Part shown: one piece after another, positions 42,520 through 54,161 of the stretch
How positions within the stretch are numbered: position 1 is the stretch's first letter
Layout of the letters: each line of letters opens with the position of its first letter
Source: Bowdeniella nasicola
GTDB taxonomy: Bacteria > Actinomycetota > Actinomycetes > Actinomycetales > Actinomycetaceae
Reading direction: 5' to 3'
Assembly: GCA_030537895.1 (NCBI GenBank)
Contig: JAUNVA010000011.1
Span: 9,876-67,877 of the forward strand
DNA: 58,002 nucleotides
The notes under the pieces: generated by a model
Database searches by the model: none
What the model was told of the DNA's origin: nothing
Seen by the model: only the letters and a program-made list of their open reading frames with translations
Program-made: the position numbers and the translations under genes

Positions 42520-45126
42520 TCAGGAGCGCAGGGTACGCGGTGCCAACCCGAGGAACGCTCGGGAGGGAATGAGGGCGGTCAGCGTCGCGGTGGCGAACAG
42601 GGCCAGCCACAGGAGGGCGAGCGAGTCCCAGGGGATGGACAGATGGACGGGCAGTTCGGCTTCGTGCAGGAGAGCGAGGCACGCGGCCTGTCCGGCGCCC
42701 AGGCCGAGGGCCGTCCCTCCCAGTCCGGCCACCATCGTGAGGGCGAGCGATTGCAGGGCGATGGCGGCGCGAATCTGAGTGCGTCGCATCCCCAGGGTGT
42801 AGAGCATCCTCGCGCGGCGCGAGCGCCCGACTGCGAGCCGCGTCGTGACGGTCGTCCAGGTGAGTGAGACGAGGAGCGCAATGAGAAGCAGGACGCCGCC
42901 GATCACGAGATCGAGGAGGCGTAGTGGAACGGCGAGACGGGCCTGGGCGATAGCTGCTCCGGACAGGTCAGCCGATCCCGCGATGGCGTCGGCGTCGAAG
43001 GCAGCGGCGGCGGCACGAGCCGTGAGGGGCTGGGTGTCATCGATCAGTGCGGCGAATGCGACGCCGGTGCCGGGTGAGTGCACGATCCGATCAAACGTCG
43101 GACGGGCGAGGAGCGCGGAGAACCACCCGGTGCTATGAACGACGTCGAGCCGCAGGGTAGGGCCACCCTCGGTGCCGGCAATGTCTACCGTCGTGGTGTG
43201 TGCTGGCAGCGGCGACTCACGGCCCAGGACCAGCACGTTGCCCGTGAGTTGGGAGGCAAGGTCGGCGTCCTTTGTGGTGAGCGCGAGCTCCACCTGAGGA
43301 ACCCCAATGACCGGCAGTTCTGCGTTGTGCCCATCCTCGGTGCTTGCCAGCATCATCGCGCGTTCGCCGATGGCGACGTCACGCACACCGGGCAGGGCCG
43401 CGACGGTTTCGCGCAGCCGGTTGAGGTCAGCGGCTGAGGCGGGCGCATCCGAACGGACCGTGAGATCGAAGGCAGCCGAGCGGCTCCATACCTCCTCTCC
43501 TGTGGAGTGCACGGTGGCGGACGTCGTCGCGAGACCTACACCGATGGTGGTGAGTACCACGATCGCCCCCGTCGCCGTCCCGAGGATCGTGCGCGTGTGG
43601 GCGAGGGATGACCCGGCGAGTCGGCTGGAGAGGCGGAGCTCTCTGGGAAGTAACACCCGACAGCGCTCGATGAACCCCTCGGTAGCGCGCAGAAGCTGCG
43701 GGGTTGCGACGACGCCGATCCCCGCTCCGGCGAGCAGGATTCCTGCCAGCGCTACGAGTGCGAGGGGTGACAGGACTGGGGAGGTGCCGTAGGTCCGCAG
43801 TCGTGCGGCCGCGGCCAGGGTGAGGATGCCGCCCACGACGACGATGCCCGCGCCGAGCTGTGCGCAGTTGCGGCGCCACCTGGCCCCGCCCGTGTGATCG
43901 TCGCCCTCGGGTTCGGGCAGTAGGCTGATCGCCCCGGCTCGCGTCGCAGGGACCGCGCCGGCTGCGAGCGCAACAAGAACGGAGATGGCCAGGGTTACGG
44001 CGGTGTGCACGGGGTCGAGGGAAACACTGGCCCGGGGAAGGGGCTCGGGGGCGAGATTTGCGAGATAGGAGACCGCCGCGGCACTGAGGCCCGAGCCGGT
44101 GGCGAGGCCCGCAAGCCCGCTGATCAGGCCGAGAGCTCCGGCGATGAGTAGGACGACGGCGCGGAGGTGACGGGGACTTGCACCGAGGCGGCGGAGCAGT
44201 CGGCGCGACCATTCGGAGCGGTCGATTGTGATGGCGAGAACTGCCGCGAGGACGGAGCCCGCCCCGATGAGGGTGAGGACGGCCGAGGCGATGACGGCTC
44301 CGGGGACGACTGCGAGGCTTTGACGGGTAACTTGCGCGGCGCGGTGCGCGTCCGCCCACACGTCCCGTGCGGGGTACTCGGGCCCGAGCTCACGTGCGAT
44401 GGTGGCGCAGGCGGCGTCGGCATCGATCGCCTGCACGAGGAGGCGGTCCGCCTGAGTGGCAAGCGCTCCGAGGCGCGCCCACTCGTCGATATCGGTGCGG
44501 GAGAGCACCATGCGGTGGGCGCTTCCGAGCAGTGGTGGGGGATCACTCACGATTCCCGTGACGGTGAGCAATTCGGTGAGCCAACAGCCCTCAAGGGTGC
44601 ATTCGACGCTGGAACCGGAGGCATCGGCGGCGCTATCGAGCTCGGGATGGGTCTGCGAGTCGGCAAGGGTGACGGGGGTTTTCACGGTGATGTCCGCGCC
44701 GATGGGCGCGTTGTAGGTGGCTGATTGGTGGGCAGTGAGAGCCACCTCGCCACCACGGGCGGGCGCCGAACCCGAGATCAGCGTGTAGCGGGCGAACGTC
44801 GCCGCCGTGGCGGGGACGAACTGTTCGATGCGCGCTCCCTTGTCAGTTTCGACTCGCACGATGCCGGTGATATCCAGGGCGACGGCGCGCATGCCGGGCA
44901 GTTCGCCGACCCGTTCGGCGTCCTCGCGCGTGAGTGTGACCCCCGGATCGACGACGACGTTGGCCTGCCCATAGTCGAGCGCCCGTTGGGTAAGGACGGC
45001 GGATGTGATGAGGGTCGGGGTCGCGAAGGCGACCGTGAGTAGCGCGATGGCGAGGGTAAAGAGCGCGCCGGCGAAGGTGAACCACAGCCAGCGCGACTTT
45101 ATGGGGGAGCCGATCAACCGCCACAT
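42520..45126 (-). CDS. FtsX-like ABC transporter permease
   Basis: An 868-residue MacB/FtsX-type permease with a first membrane segment at residues 14-37 (WFTFAGALFTLAIALLTVAF), a large extracytoplasmic part of about 230 residues, three helices at about 285-410, a helix pair around 440-485, a second large outer domain, and three C-terminal helices ending at residue 860. So the two FtsX domains are duplicated in one chain, as in full-length actinobacterial FtsX-like permeases. It follows the ABC ATPase gene by seven bases. Substrate unknown; typical relatives handle lipoproteins, peptides or cell-envelope signals. Confidence 0.85.
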   Translation of the reverse strand: MWRLIGSPIKSRWLWFTFAGALFTLAIALLTVAFATPTLITSAVLTQRALDYGQANVVVDPGVTLTREDAERVGELPGMRAVALDITGIVRVETDKGARIEQFVPATAATFARYTLISGSAPARGGEVALTAHQSATYNAPIGADITVKTPVTLADSQTHPELDSAADASGSSVECTLEGCWLTELLTVTGIVSDPPPLLGSAHRMVLSRTDIDEWARLGALATQADRLLVQAIDADAACATIARELGPEYPARDVWADAHRAAQVTRQSLAVVPGAVIASAVLTLIGAGSVLAAVLAITIDRSEWSRRLLRRLGASPRHLRAVVLLIAGALGLISGLAGLATGSGLSAAAVSYLANLAPEPLPRASVSLDPVHTAVTLAISVLVALAAGAVPATRAGAISLLPEPEGDDHTGGARWRRNCAQLGAGIVVVGGILTLAAAARLRTYGTSPVLSPLALVALAGILLAGAGIGVVATPQLLRATEGFIERCRVLLPRELRLSSRLAGSSLAHTRTILGTATGAIVVLTTIGVGLATTSATVHSTGEEVWSRSAAFDLTVRSDAPASAADLNRLRETVAALPGVRDVAIGERAMMLASTEDGHNAELPVIGVPQVELALTTKDADLASQLTGNVLVLGRESPLPAHTTTVDIAGTEGGPTLRLDVVHSTGWFSALLARPTFDRIVHSPGTGVAFAALIDDTQPLTARAAAAAFDADAIAGSADLSGAAIAQARLAVPLRLLDLVIGGVLLLIALLVSLTWTTVTTRLAVGRSRRARMLYTLGMRRTQIRAAIALQSLALTMVAGLGGTALGLGAGQAACLALLHEAELPVHLSIPWDSLALLWLALFATATLTALIPSRAFLGLAPRTLRS

Positions 45127-45133
45127 GACGCGC

Positions 45134-45892
45134 CTAGACGACCGCTGAGGTCAAGGTGTGCAGGGTTTCCATTGCACTGAGCACCGAGGCATACGTGGGC
45201 TGCGAGACGTTGCCGAGGACCTGCCCATCGGAGAGCAGTACGACGTCGTCGGCGTAGCTCGCGGCGATCGGGTCATGCGTGAAGATGATGAGTGCACGCC
45301 CATACTCGCGCGTGGCAAGGCGCAGGAGGCTCAACACCTCCGCGGAGGGACGACTACCGAGGTCTCCGGTGGGTTCGTCCGCCAGGATCACGTCCGGCAC
45401 GGTCAGCAGCGAGCGAGCGAGCGCGATGCGTTGGGCGAGCCCGCCCGTGGCTTCGCCGCACTGGGTATCAAGGTGGCCTGCCAAGTCGAGCGCGGCGATG
45501 ATCCCGCCAAGCTGGTCCTCATCGACCGCCCGATTGGCCAGGTCCAAGGGCAGGGTGATGTTCCGGCGCACGGAGAAGGACGGAACGAGGTTTTCGGACT
45601 GGAATACGAAGCCGAGCCGGTCGCGGCGGAACCGAGTGCGCTCCGCCTCGCTCGCCTCCTCGAGGGCGACGCCGCCGATCTGCACGCTCCCACTCGTCGG
45701 CACCTGGAGTGCAGACAGGACGTTCGCGAGGGTGGTTTTACCCGCACCCGAGGGGCCCATCACGGCGAGGAATTGGCCCGGTCGTACCGTGAGGGACACG
45801 CGGTCGAGCGCCGGTCGTGCATTCTGACCGGCGGGGTAGGAGACGCTCACCTGTCGCGCAATCACGGCGGGCGTGTCTGGGGAGGACACCAT
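45134..45892 (-). CDS. ABC transporter ATP-binding protein (LolD/MacB-like)
   Basis: A 252-residue ABC ATPase. Walker A GPSGAGKTTLANVL, Q-loop FVFQSENLVPSF, Walker B VILADEPTGDL and H-loop FTHD are good. The signature (C-loop), usually LSGGQ, reads ATGGLAQRIALAR: the second Ser is Thr and the Gln is Leu, which could slow ATP turnover. ATG 45892 is preferred (GGGAG seven bases upstream) over GTG 45898. It works with the permease downstream; the regulator and kinase upstream suggest an inducible efflux or cell-envelope-stress pump, as in BceRS-like modules, though the kinase is NarL-type. Confidence 0.9.
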   Translation of the reverse strand: MVSSPDTPAVIARQVSVSYPAGQNARPALDRVSLTVRPGQFLAVMGPSGAGKTTLANVLSALQVPTSGSVQIGGVALEEASEAERTRFRRDRLGFVFQSENLVPSFSVRRNITLPLDLANRAVDEDQLGGIIAALDLAGHLDTQCGEATGGLAQRIALARSLLTVPDVILADEPTGDLGSRPSAEVLSLLRLATREYGRALIIFTHDPIAASYADDVVLLSDGQVLGNVSQPTYASVLSAMETLHTLTSAVV

Positions 45893-45901
45893 CGGCACTC
45901 C

Positions 45902-46570
45902 CTAGGAGCCCGGGGCGACGAGCCCCGTCTCGTAGGCGAGGATGACGGCCTGCACGCGGTCGCGAGCTCCTAATTTGGCGAGGACCCGACCGACGTGGGT
46001 CTTCACGGTGGCTTCGGCGACGAAGAGCCGCTCGGCGATCTCCGTGTTGGAGTAGCCGTGCGCCATCTCAATGAGGACCTCGCGTTCCCGTTCGGTCAGG
46101 CCTGCGAGTGCGCTCGTGTCCGGACGCTGTTCGGTCGGGAGGACATGCGCGAGGTGCTCGATGAGCCGACGGGTCGAGGACGGCGCGATGACGGCGTCGC
46201 CCGAGTGTACGGTGCGGATGGCTTCGAGCATGTCCTCCGGTGGGGCGTCCTTCAATAGGAATCCCGAAGCGCCAGCCCGGATCGCTTGTAGGACGTATTC
46301 GTCGAGGTCGAATGTCGTCAGGATGATGACCTTCGCCCCACTACCCGACTCGGTGAGTTGAGCGGTCGCCTGCAGCCCGTCCAGGTTCGGCATGCGCACG
46401 TCCATCAGGACGACGTCGCAGGGGTAGGTTGCGAGCGCCCGCAGCGCCTGGAGCCCGTCGCCGGCTTCGACGATCACCTCCATGTCGGGCTGGGAGTTGA
46501 TGACAAGGGAGAATCCTGCACGCACCAGCTGCTGGTCGTCGACGATCGCGACGCGAATGACCTCGCTCAT
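45902..46570 (-). CDS. NarL/LuxR-family response regulator
   Basis: A 222-residue response regulator with a receiver domain (phospho-acceptor Asp57 in VVLMDVRMPNLDGLQA; VAIVDDQQLVRAGF acidic patch; Lys near residue 108, SGFLLKDAPP) and a C-terminal LuxR-type HTH (LTEREREVLIEMAHGYSN, AERLFVAEATVKTHVGRV). ATG 46570 overlaps the histidine kinase stop by four bases. Cognate partner of the kinase at 46567; probably controls the ABC genes downstream. Confidence 0.95.
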   Translation of the reverse strand: MSEVIRVAIVDDQQLVRAGFSLVINSQPDMEVIVEAGDGLQALRALATYPCDVVLMDVRMPNLDGLQATAQLTESGSGAKVIILTTFDLDEYVLQAIRAGASGFLLKDAPPEDMLEAIRTVHSGDAVIAPSSTRRLIEHLAHVLPTEQRPDTSALAGLTEREREVLIEMAHGYSNTEIAERLFVAEATVKTHVGRVLAKLGARDRVQAVILAYETGLVAPGS

Positions 46571-47853
46571 CGCGGCTCCTTCGGGTTGAGGGTGGGCGCG
46601 GGGCGCCCGAGGGGCGGGGGCGTCGGTCCGGAGGTGGGGATCGGGATCTGGGCGCGTACCCGGAACCCACCACCCGGTCGGGGACCTGCCACCAGGGTGC
46701 CACCAAAGATGGCGACCCGCTCTCGCATCCCGAGGAGGCCCTGGCCCCGACCGTCGTTTGGGGCTCCGGCTCCGCGTCCGTCGTCTTCGATCCGTACGTC
46801 GAGGTGGGAGGGCAGCCACTGCAGGGTGACGATGACGCGAGCGGCGGGACCTGCGTGTTTGAGAGCGTTCGTGAGTGCCTCCTGGCAGATCCGGTAGAGC
46901 GCGTAGCCCGCCCCCGGGGGGAGCGGGCGGGAGTCCCCGATGCGTACCAAGGAGACTGATAGGCCTGATTCGCGCACCGTTTCCACGAGGTTGTCGAGGT
47001 CGGCATCCACGGGCTGGGGGAGGCGTGGCGTGGCGTGGGTGGCGTCGTCGCGCAACACCCCGAGGATCTTACGCATATCCGCGAGGGCGTCGCGGCCTAC
47101 CGCGCCAATGGTGGTCAGGGCGTCGACGGCGGCCTCAGGGTTCGCTTGGGCAGCGAAGCGACCGCCGTCGGCCTGGGCGATCATGACGGAAAGGGAGTGG
47201 GCGACGATGTCGTGCATCTCGCGGGCAATCCGGTTGCGTTCGGCCGTGGTGGCGGAGGCGGCCTGCTGGTCGCGTTCCTCGCGCAGCGCCCGGTTGCGCG
47301 CCTCGAGCGCGTTTAACTCGCGGGTACGAAAACGCCTCGAGAGTCCGACCGCCCACGTGAGCGTCACGACCCCCGCACCGCCGAGGGCCGTATAGATCCC
47401 GTTGACGGGGCTCGGAAAGCCGCGAAAGCCGAGGGTCGCCGACCAGACCGCGATGATGGCGGCGCCGACGTAGGCGCCGAGGATACCGAGGATCCGGGAG
47501 AGGCGGGAGCCATAGAGCGTCACGGAATACAGGGAGATGAGCACGGCCAAGTCGACCAACAGGACGTGAGCTCCGACGACGAAATGGGCTAGTGCGAGCG
47601 CGTAGACCAGTACGGCAGACGCTGTCGGCCAGGTGCGGCGGAACGCGAGGGCCGCCGGCATGAGCACGGCGGCGAGCGCCGTGGCGATGGCCTGTGCGGT
47701 GGTGGAGGCCAGCGCGAGGATCGGCTCGGAGGCGTATTGGATGGGACCTCCGATGAGGGTCGGGACGCCGAGCGTGACGAAGATGCCCGCCGCGAGTGCC
47801 AGGTCCAGGTGCGTGGGGGCCCGCAGGGGAGCGAGTGGCCGCGAATTCGTCAC
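46567..47853 (-). CDS. NarL-type sensor histidine kinase
   Basis: A 428-residue membrane sensor kinase. The N-terminal 180 residues hold five or six hydrophobic segments with no evident large extracellular loop, as in intramembrane-sensing kinases. HisKA_3 dimerisation motif IAREMHDIVAHSLSVMI has the acceptor His at about residue 212; the HATPase domain has EALTNALKHAG and GQGLLGMRERVAIFGG. Partner of the response regulator downstream. Its start overlaps the HMCES-type gene stop by four bases. Confidence 0.93.
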   Translation of the reverse strand: MTNSRPLAPLRAPTHLDLALAAGIFVTLGVPTLIGGPIQYASEPILALASTTAQAIATALAAVLMPAALAFRRTWPTASAVLVYALALAHFVVGAHVLLVDLAVLISLYSVTLYGSRLSRILGILGAYVGAAIIAVWSATLGFRGFPSPVNGIYTALGGAGVVTLTWAVGLSRRFRTRELNALEARNRALREERDQQAASATTAERNRIAREMHDIVAHSLSVMIAQADGGRFAAQANPEAAVDALTTIGAVGRDALADMRKILGVLRDDATHATPRLPQPVDADLDNLVETVRESGLSVSLVRIGDSRPLPPGAGYALYRICQEALTNALKHAGPAARVIVTLQWLPSHLDVRIEDDGRGAGAPNDGRGQGLLGMRERVAIFGGTLVAGPRPGGGFRVRAQIPIPTSGPTPPPLGRPAPTLNPKEPR

Positions 47854-48539
47854 GAGTGCACCGGCTCGATGAGGTGGGGAGTGTTGTTGCGGACGGCATT
47901 GACCTCCCGCGAGACCACGTGTGCGGTGAGTGCTGGGCGCTCACCCGAAAGCAACGCACTCGCTTCCTCGGCGTCGGTGAGGTCAGGATCGAGCCAGGTG
48001 GAGACGGCGTCGTCGGGAATCTGGAGGGGCTCGCGGTCGTGGATGTGTGCAAGTTCGGCGCGTGCCGGACCCGTGATAATCGTGCAGGTGAGCAGCTCCT
48101 CTCGCCACAGAGCAGCGAGTCCGGCGAACGCGAGCGGGGCTCCGTCGACTCGCCGCAGGTAGTGTGGGGTCTTCAAACGGGCACCCGGCGCGGGCGCCTG
48201 CCATTCGTAATAGCCGTCGGCAGGCACGAGGCAGCGACTGTAGCGAATCGGGCCTCGATATGAGGGCTTCTGCGTGACCGTCTCCACCCGAGCGTTAATG
48301 AGACGCGTCCCGATGGTGGGATCCTTGGCCCAGGAGGGGACGAGGCCCCAGCGGGCGAGCTCGAGCGTGCGCACCGCGCGCTCGGGGCCGAGCACGGTCT
48401 CTCTCACAATCCGTACCGCCTGGGTGGGGGCCACGTTCCAGCTGGGCAGGAGTTGCGCACACTCGGGCGTGCACACCTGCACGTTGAAGACGTCACTCAG
48501 CTCCTGAGCTGAACTGAACTGGGCGTAGCGTCCACACAT
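47850..48539 (-). CDS. SOS-response-associated peptidase, HMCES/YedK family
   Basis: A 229-residue YedK/HMCES (SRAP) protein that forms a thiazolidine crosslink with abasic sites in single-stranded DNA and thus protects replication. Cys2 after Met removal is the reactive nucleophile, visible in MCGRYAQ; also present are WNVAPTQ, ARWGLVPSWA, NARVETVTQKP and HDREPLQIPDD (catalytic His). ATG 48539 is six bases after a GATAAT box. Unusually it starts a five-gene operon with a two-component system and an ABC transporter. Confidence 0.93.
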   Translation of the reverse strand: MCGRYAQFSSAQELSDVFNVQVCTPECAQLLPSWNVAPTQAVRIVRETVLGPERAVRTLELARWGLVPSWAKDPTIGTRLINARVETVTQKPSYRGPIRYSRCLVPADGYYEWQAPAPGARLKTPHYLRRVDGAPLAFAGLAALWREELLTCTIITGPARAELAHIHDREPLQIPDDAVSTWLDPDLTDAEEASALLSGERPALTAHVVSREVNAVRNNTPHLIEPVHS

Positions 48540-48541
48540 AG

Positions 48542-50929
<2,388 letters not shown>

Positions 50930-50990
50930 GGCCACGCCACCGGACAGGTACTGCCGGGTGCTCCCTCGGGAGCAGACCCCGCGTGTGGCC
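50930..50990. terminator. Nested hairpins between ligA and phospholipase D gene
   Basis: An inner stem TGCTCCC/GGGAGCA (50959-50974) sits inside an outer arm pair GGCCACGC / GCGTGTGGCC (50930-50937 and 50981-50990). No T run follows, but the location between convergent genes fits a transcription end. Confidence 0.45.
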
Positions 50991-51027
50991 TCGCAGGGTC
51001 GCGCGGTGAGCCTGCGGCGCCCAAGCT

Positions 51028-52278
51028 TTACAAGAACGGGTGCAGAGGGTGCAAGATGCGCTCCACCACCCGCTTGTACGTGGGGCGGGACTCCCAGCGC
51101 TCCAAAGTGAGCTCCACACAGTTCGACAGGTCGTTTTCGAACACCTCGCGCATGACCCGCGCCTGCTCGCCGTCGATGATCTCGAGGTTGATCTCGAAGT
51201 TGCCGATCATCGAGAGCCGGTCGATATTCGTGGTACCGACCGTCGTCCAGCGGTTGTCCACAGTCGCTGTCTTGGCGTGCACCATGGCGTCCCGGTAGAG
51301 GAAGATCCGCACCCCTGCCTCGAGCAGCGGGGTATAAAAGCCACGCCCGACCCAGTCGGCGACGACGTGATTGGAGACCTTCGGGACGATCACCCGCACG
51401 TCGACGCCACGTCGGCAGGCGGCCTTGAGCGCGGCGAGGATGTCCTCATCGGGCAGGAAGTAGCCCTGCGTGATCCAAATGTGGTCATCGGCCCGGTCGA
51501 TCGCATCCAGGTAAAGCCCCCGGACCGGGAAAATCATGCGGTTGGGCATGTTGAGTGCGGCGCGTACCCGCGAGTCCCACGCCTTCGCGCCGCGGTCGGG
51601 CAACTCGGGATGGTGGCGCCGGCGGTAGGCGTTCCAGAACTCGACGAACGCGTTGGTGAGCTCCCACACGCCCGGGCCACGCAGTCGTACGTGCGTATCG
51701 CGCCAGGTCTCGGCGTAGAGCTGGCCAATGTTGAACCCGCCTACGAAGCCCACCTCCTCATCGACGACGAGGATCTTGCGGTGATCGCGCCCCAGATGGC
51801 GGGGGTTCAACGTCAGGAGCCCACGGCGTAGCGCGGGGAAGGGCAGGACGTAGAGTGCCGGGTCGAAAACCTTGAACGCGGGTGGCACGACCAAGTTCGC
51901 GAACTGGTCGTAGATGATGAAGACCTTCACGCCGCGCTGGGCGGCCCGCGTCAACTCCCGCTTGAAGGCCTGCCCGACGGCGTCGTCCTTCCAGATATAG
52001 GTCTCGAACAGGATCGTGCGTTTCGCCGCGCGGATCGCCTCGATCATGTCCGTGTAGAGGGAGGCTCCCTCCGTATACGTGGTGATGGAGGTATTGGAGA
52101 CCTCGACGGTGCGCGGTTCGAGGACGGGGAAACCTTCGGGCGGCCCCGCTCGCTTCTTTCGCACCGCATCAACGGCGGTGAGTGCTCCCGCCACGGTGAG
52201 CTGTGCCGCGAACGCTCCCGCCAAGCCTCCGAGGAGGACACGGGGGAGTGAGCGGTGTCGCTTCGCTAGCGTCTGCAT
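51028..52278 (-). CDS. Phospholipase D family / cardiolipin synthase
   Basis: A 416-residue enzyme with two HKD motifs: HRKILVVDEEVGFVGG (about residue 180) and HAKTATVDNRWTTVG (about residue 335), plus YIWKDDAVG as the first-half region. That makes it a PLD-superfamily transferase; the N-terminal single membrane segment (residues 14-36, VLLGGLAGAFAAQLTVAGAL) and length agree with a bacterial cardiolipin synthase, though phosphodiesterase activity on other lipids is possible. A TATCCT box six bases before the ATG suggests a leaderless transcript. Confidence 0.85.
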   Translation of the reverse strand: MQTLAKRHRSLPRVLLGGLAGAFAAQLTVAGALTAVDAVRKKRAGPPEGFPVLEPRTVEVSNTSITTYTEGASLYTDMIEAIRAAKRTILFETYIWKDDAVGQAFKRELTRAAQRGVKVFIIYDQFANLVVPPAFKVFDPALYVLPFPALRRGLLTLNPRHLGRDHRKILVVDEEVGFVGGFNIGQLYAETWRDTHVRLRGPGVWELTNAFVEFWNAYRRRHHPELPDRGAKAWDSRVRAALNMPNRMIFPVRGLYLDAIDRADDHIWITQGYFLPDEDILAALKAACRRGVDVRVIVPKVSNHVVADWVGRGFYTPLLEAGVRIFLYRDAMVHAKTATVDNRWTTVGTTNIDRLSMIGNFEINLEIIDGEQARVMREVFENDLSNCVELTLERWESRPTYKRVVERILHPLHPFL

Positions 52279-52284
52279 TGTTCA

Positions 52285-52290
52285 AGGATA
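52285..52290 (-). promoter_or_regulatory. -10 box for phospholipase D gene, leaderless type
   Basis: TATCCT on the minus strand, then TGAACA (6 bases) and ATG at 52278. No ribosome site is present. Confidence 0.55.
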
Positions 52291-52353
52291 CCGGTCCCCC
52301 TCGCCGGTGCGACCGTGGCGTGGCGCGCGTGGCCGCTCGGAGCACCGCCCCAC

Positions 52354-52359
52354 TAGACT
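52354..52359 (+). promoter_or_regulatory. -10 box for gatCAB operon, leaderless type
   Basis: TAGACT, then CGGGGC (6 bases) and ATG at 52366. The head gene of the operon thus appears leaderless, while gatA and gatB follow by translational coupling. Confidence 0.55.
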
Positions 52360-52365
52360 CGGGGC

Positions 52366-52662
52366 ATGTCGACTATTTCCAGCACTGAAGTCGCGCGCGT
52401 CGCGGAACTCGCCCGGCTGGCCCTCACCGACGACGAGGTGGAACGCATCGCCCGTGAACTCGATGTGATCGCCGATGCCGTCGCGCGGGTCAGCGAGGTG
52501 GCCACCCCCGACGTGCCTGCCACCTCCCACCCCATCCCGCTACGCAACGTCGTGCGCCCCGACGTCGTCGGCGAGACCCTCGACCGTGACGAGGTACTCG
52601 CGCAGGCGCCCGCGAGCGAAGACGGCGGGTTCCTCGTCCCGCAGATCCTGGGGGAGGAGTAG
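52366..52662 (+). CDS. gatC: Asp/Glu-tRNA amidotransferase subunit C
   Basis: A 98-residue GatC, which bridges GatA and GatB in the GatCAB complex. The helical N-terminus ([18 protein letters not shown]) and the conserved [11 protein letters not shown] linker are as in the family. Head of gatC-gatA-gatB; its TAG overlaps the gatA start region. Confidence 0.95.
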   Translation: MSTISSTEVARVAELARLALTDDEVERIARELDVIADAVARVSEVATPDVPATSHPIPLRNVVRPDVVGETLDRDEVLAQAPASEDGGFLVPQILGEE

Positions 52663-52664
52663 TG

Positions 52665-54161
52665 ATGAGTACCCTCACTGAGCTGAGCGCTCTGGAGGCA
52701 GCCGACCGCCTCCGCTCCGGAGAGATCACCTCCGAAGACCTCACCGCCGCGTGCCTCGCGCGCATCGAGGCACTGGACGGGGAGCTGAACGCCTTCTTGC
52801 ACGTCGATGCTGAGGGCGCGCTCGAGACCGCACGCGACGTCGACCGACGGCGCGCGGCAGGAGAGAGCCTCCACCCGCTGGCGGGCGTCCCGATCGCCCT
52901 GAAGGACAACATGGTGGCGCGGGGGATGCCGACCACGTGCGCCTCGAAGATCCTCGGGAATTGGAAGCCGCCCTACGATGCCACGGTCGTCACGCGCATC
53001 AGGCAGGCACGCCTGCCGATTCTCGGTAAAACCAATATGGACGAGTTCGCGATGGGGTCGTCTACGGAACACTCCGCCTTTGGCCCGACCCGCAACCCGT
53101 GGGACACCTCCCGCATTCCGGGTGGGTCCGGCGGTGGGTCCGCGGCCGCGGTCGCGGCGGGTCTTGTCCCCCTTGCTCTCGGGTCGGACACCGGCGGATC
53201 AATCCGTCAGCCCGGCGCCGTGACCGGCACCGTGGGGGTGAAGCCCACGTACGGCGCGGTCTCGCGCTACGGCCTCATCGCGATGGCCTCCTCCCTCGAC
53301 CAGATCGGCCCGGTGACCCGAACCGTCGCCGACGCGGCTGCGCTGGGGGAGCTCATTGGTGGGCATGATCCGCACGATTCGACCTCCCTTGACGAGCCCG
53401 TCCCGGATCTCGAAGCCGCCGTCGCGCAGGGAGCGAAGGCAGATCTGGCAGGCGTGCGCATCGGCGTCGTGAAGCAACTGCAGGGAGAGGGCTACCAGAA
53501 GGACGTACTCGAAGCCTTCAACGCGACCGTCGAAGCGCTGCGTGGGGCGGGGGCGGATGTCATCACTGTCGATTGTCCGAACTTTGATTACGCCCTGTCC
53601 GCCTACTACCTCATCATGCCCGCTGAGGTCTCCTCGAATCTCGCCCGCTTCGACGGGATGCGCTACGGCATCCGGGTCGAACCTGATGAGGGGCCGGTCA
53701 CGGCCGAGCGCGTCATGGCTGCCACGCGCGGCGCGGGATTCGGCGACGAGGTGAAACGTCGGATCATCCTCGGCACCCACGTCCTGTCGGCCGGTTACTT
53801 TGACGCGTATTACGGTTCCGCACTGCGGGTGCGCACCCTCGTCCAACGCGACTTTGCCGCCGCATTCGAGCAGTGCGACCTGTTGGTTTCGCCGACAGCG
53901 CCCACGACTGCCTTCCCCTTCGGTTCGCAGGTGGATGATCCGCTGGCGATGTACATGAACGACCTCGCGACGATCCCCGCCAATCTTGCCGGCGTGCCCG
54001 CGATGTCCGTCCCGTGCGGCATCTCTGCACGCGACGGCATGCCCGTGGGCTTCCAGATTCTTGCGCCCGCCCGCGAGGATGCCGCGATGTACCGCCTCGC
54101 CGGCGCCGTCGAGGCGCTGCTCGGCGTGAAGGAGTGCCCGATGCTGAAGGAGAAGAACTGA
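52665..54161 (+). CDS. gatA: Asp/Glu-tRNA amidotransferase subunit A
   Basis: A 498-residue amidase-signature subunit that releases ammonia from glutamine for conversion of Glu-tRNA-Gln or Asp-tRNA-Asn. The Ser-cisSer-Lys triad is visible: Lys near residue 80 (PIALKDNMV), a Ser in [14 protein letters not shown] (about 160) and the nucleophile Ser in [13 protein letters not shown] (about 178). ATG 52665 follows AGGAG; GTG 52662 is too close to it. Together with gatB and gatC it implies that this organism lacks GlnRS and/or AsnRS and uses transamidation. Confidence 0.97.
   Translation: MSTLTELSALEAADRLRSGEITSEDLTAACLARIEALDGELNAFLHVDAEGALETARDVDRRRAAGESLHPLAGVPIALKDNMVARGMPTTCASKILGNWKPPYDATVVTRIRQARLPILGKTNMDEFAMGSSTEHSAFGPTRNPWDTSRIPGGSGGGSAAAVAAGLVPLALGSDTGGSIRQPGAVTGTVGVKPTYGAVSRYGLIAMASSLDQIGPVTRTVADAAALGELIGGHDPHDSTSLDEPVPDLEAAVAQGAKADLAGVRIGVVKQLQGEGYQKDVLEAFNATVEALRGAGADVITVDCPNFDYALSAYYLIMPAEVSSNLARFDGMRYGIRVEPDEGPVTAERVMAATRGAGFGDEVKRRIILGTHVLSAGYFDAYYGSALRVRTLVQRDFAAAFEQCDLLVSPTAPTTAFPFGSQVDDPLAMYMNDLATIPANLAGVPAMSVPCGISARDGMPVGFQILAPAREDAAMYRLAGAVEALLGVKECPMLKEKN

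Noticed and set aside
43427..44359. Arg-rich minus-strand frame inside the FtsX-like permease gene
   Set aside because: Alternative frame of the permease with biased composition and no family match.
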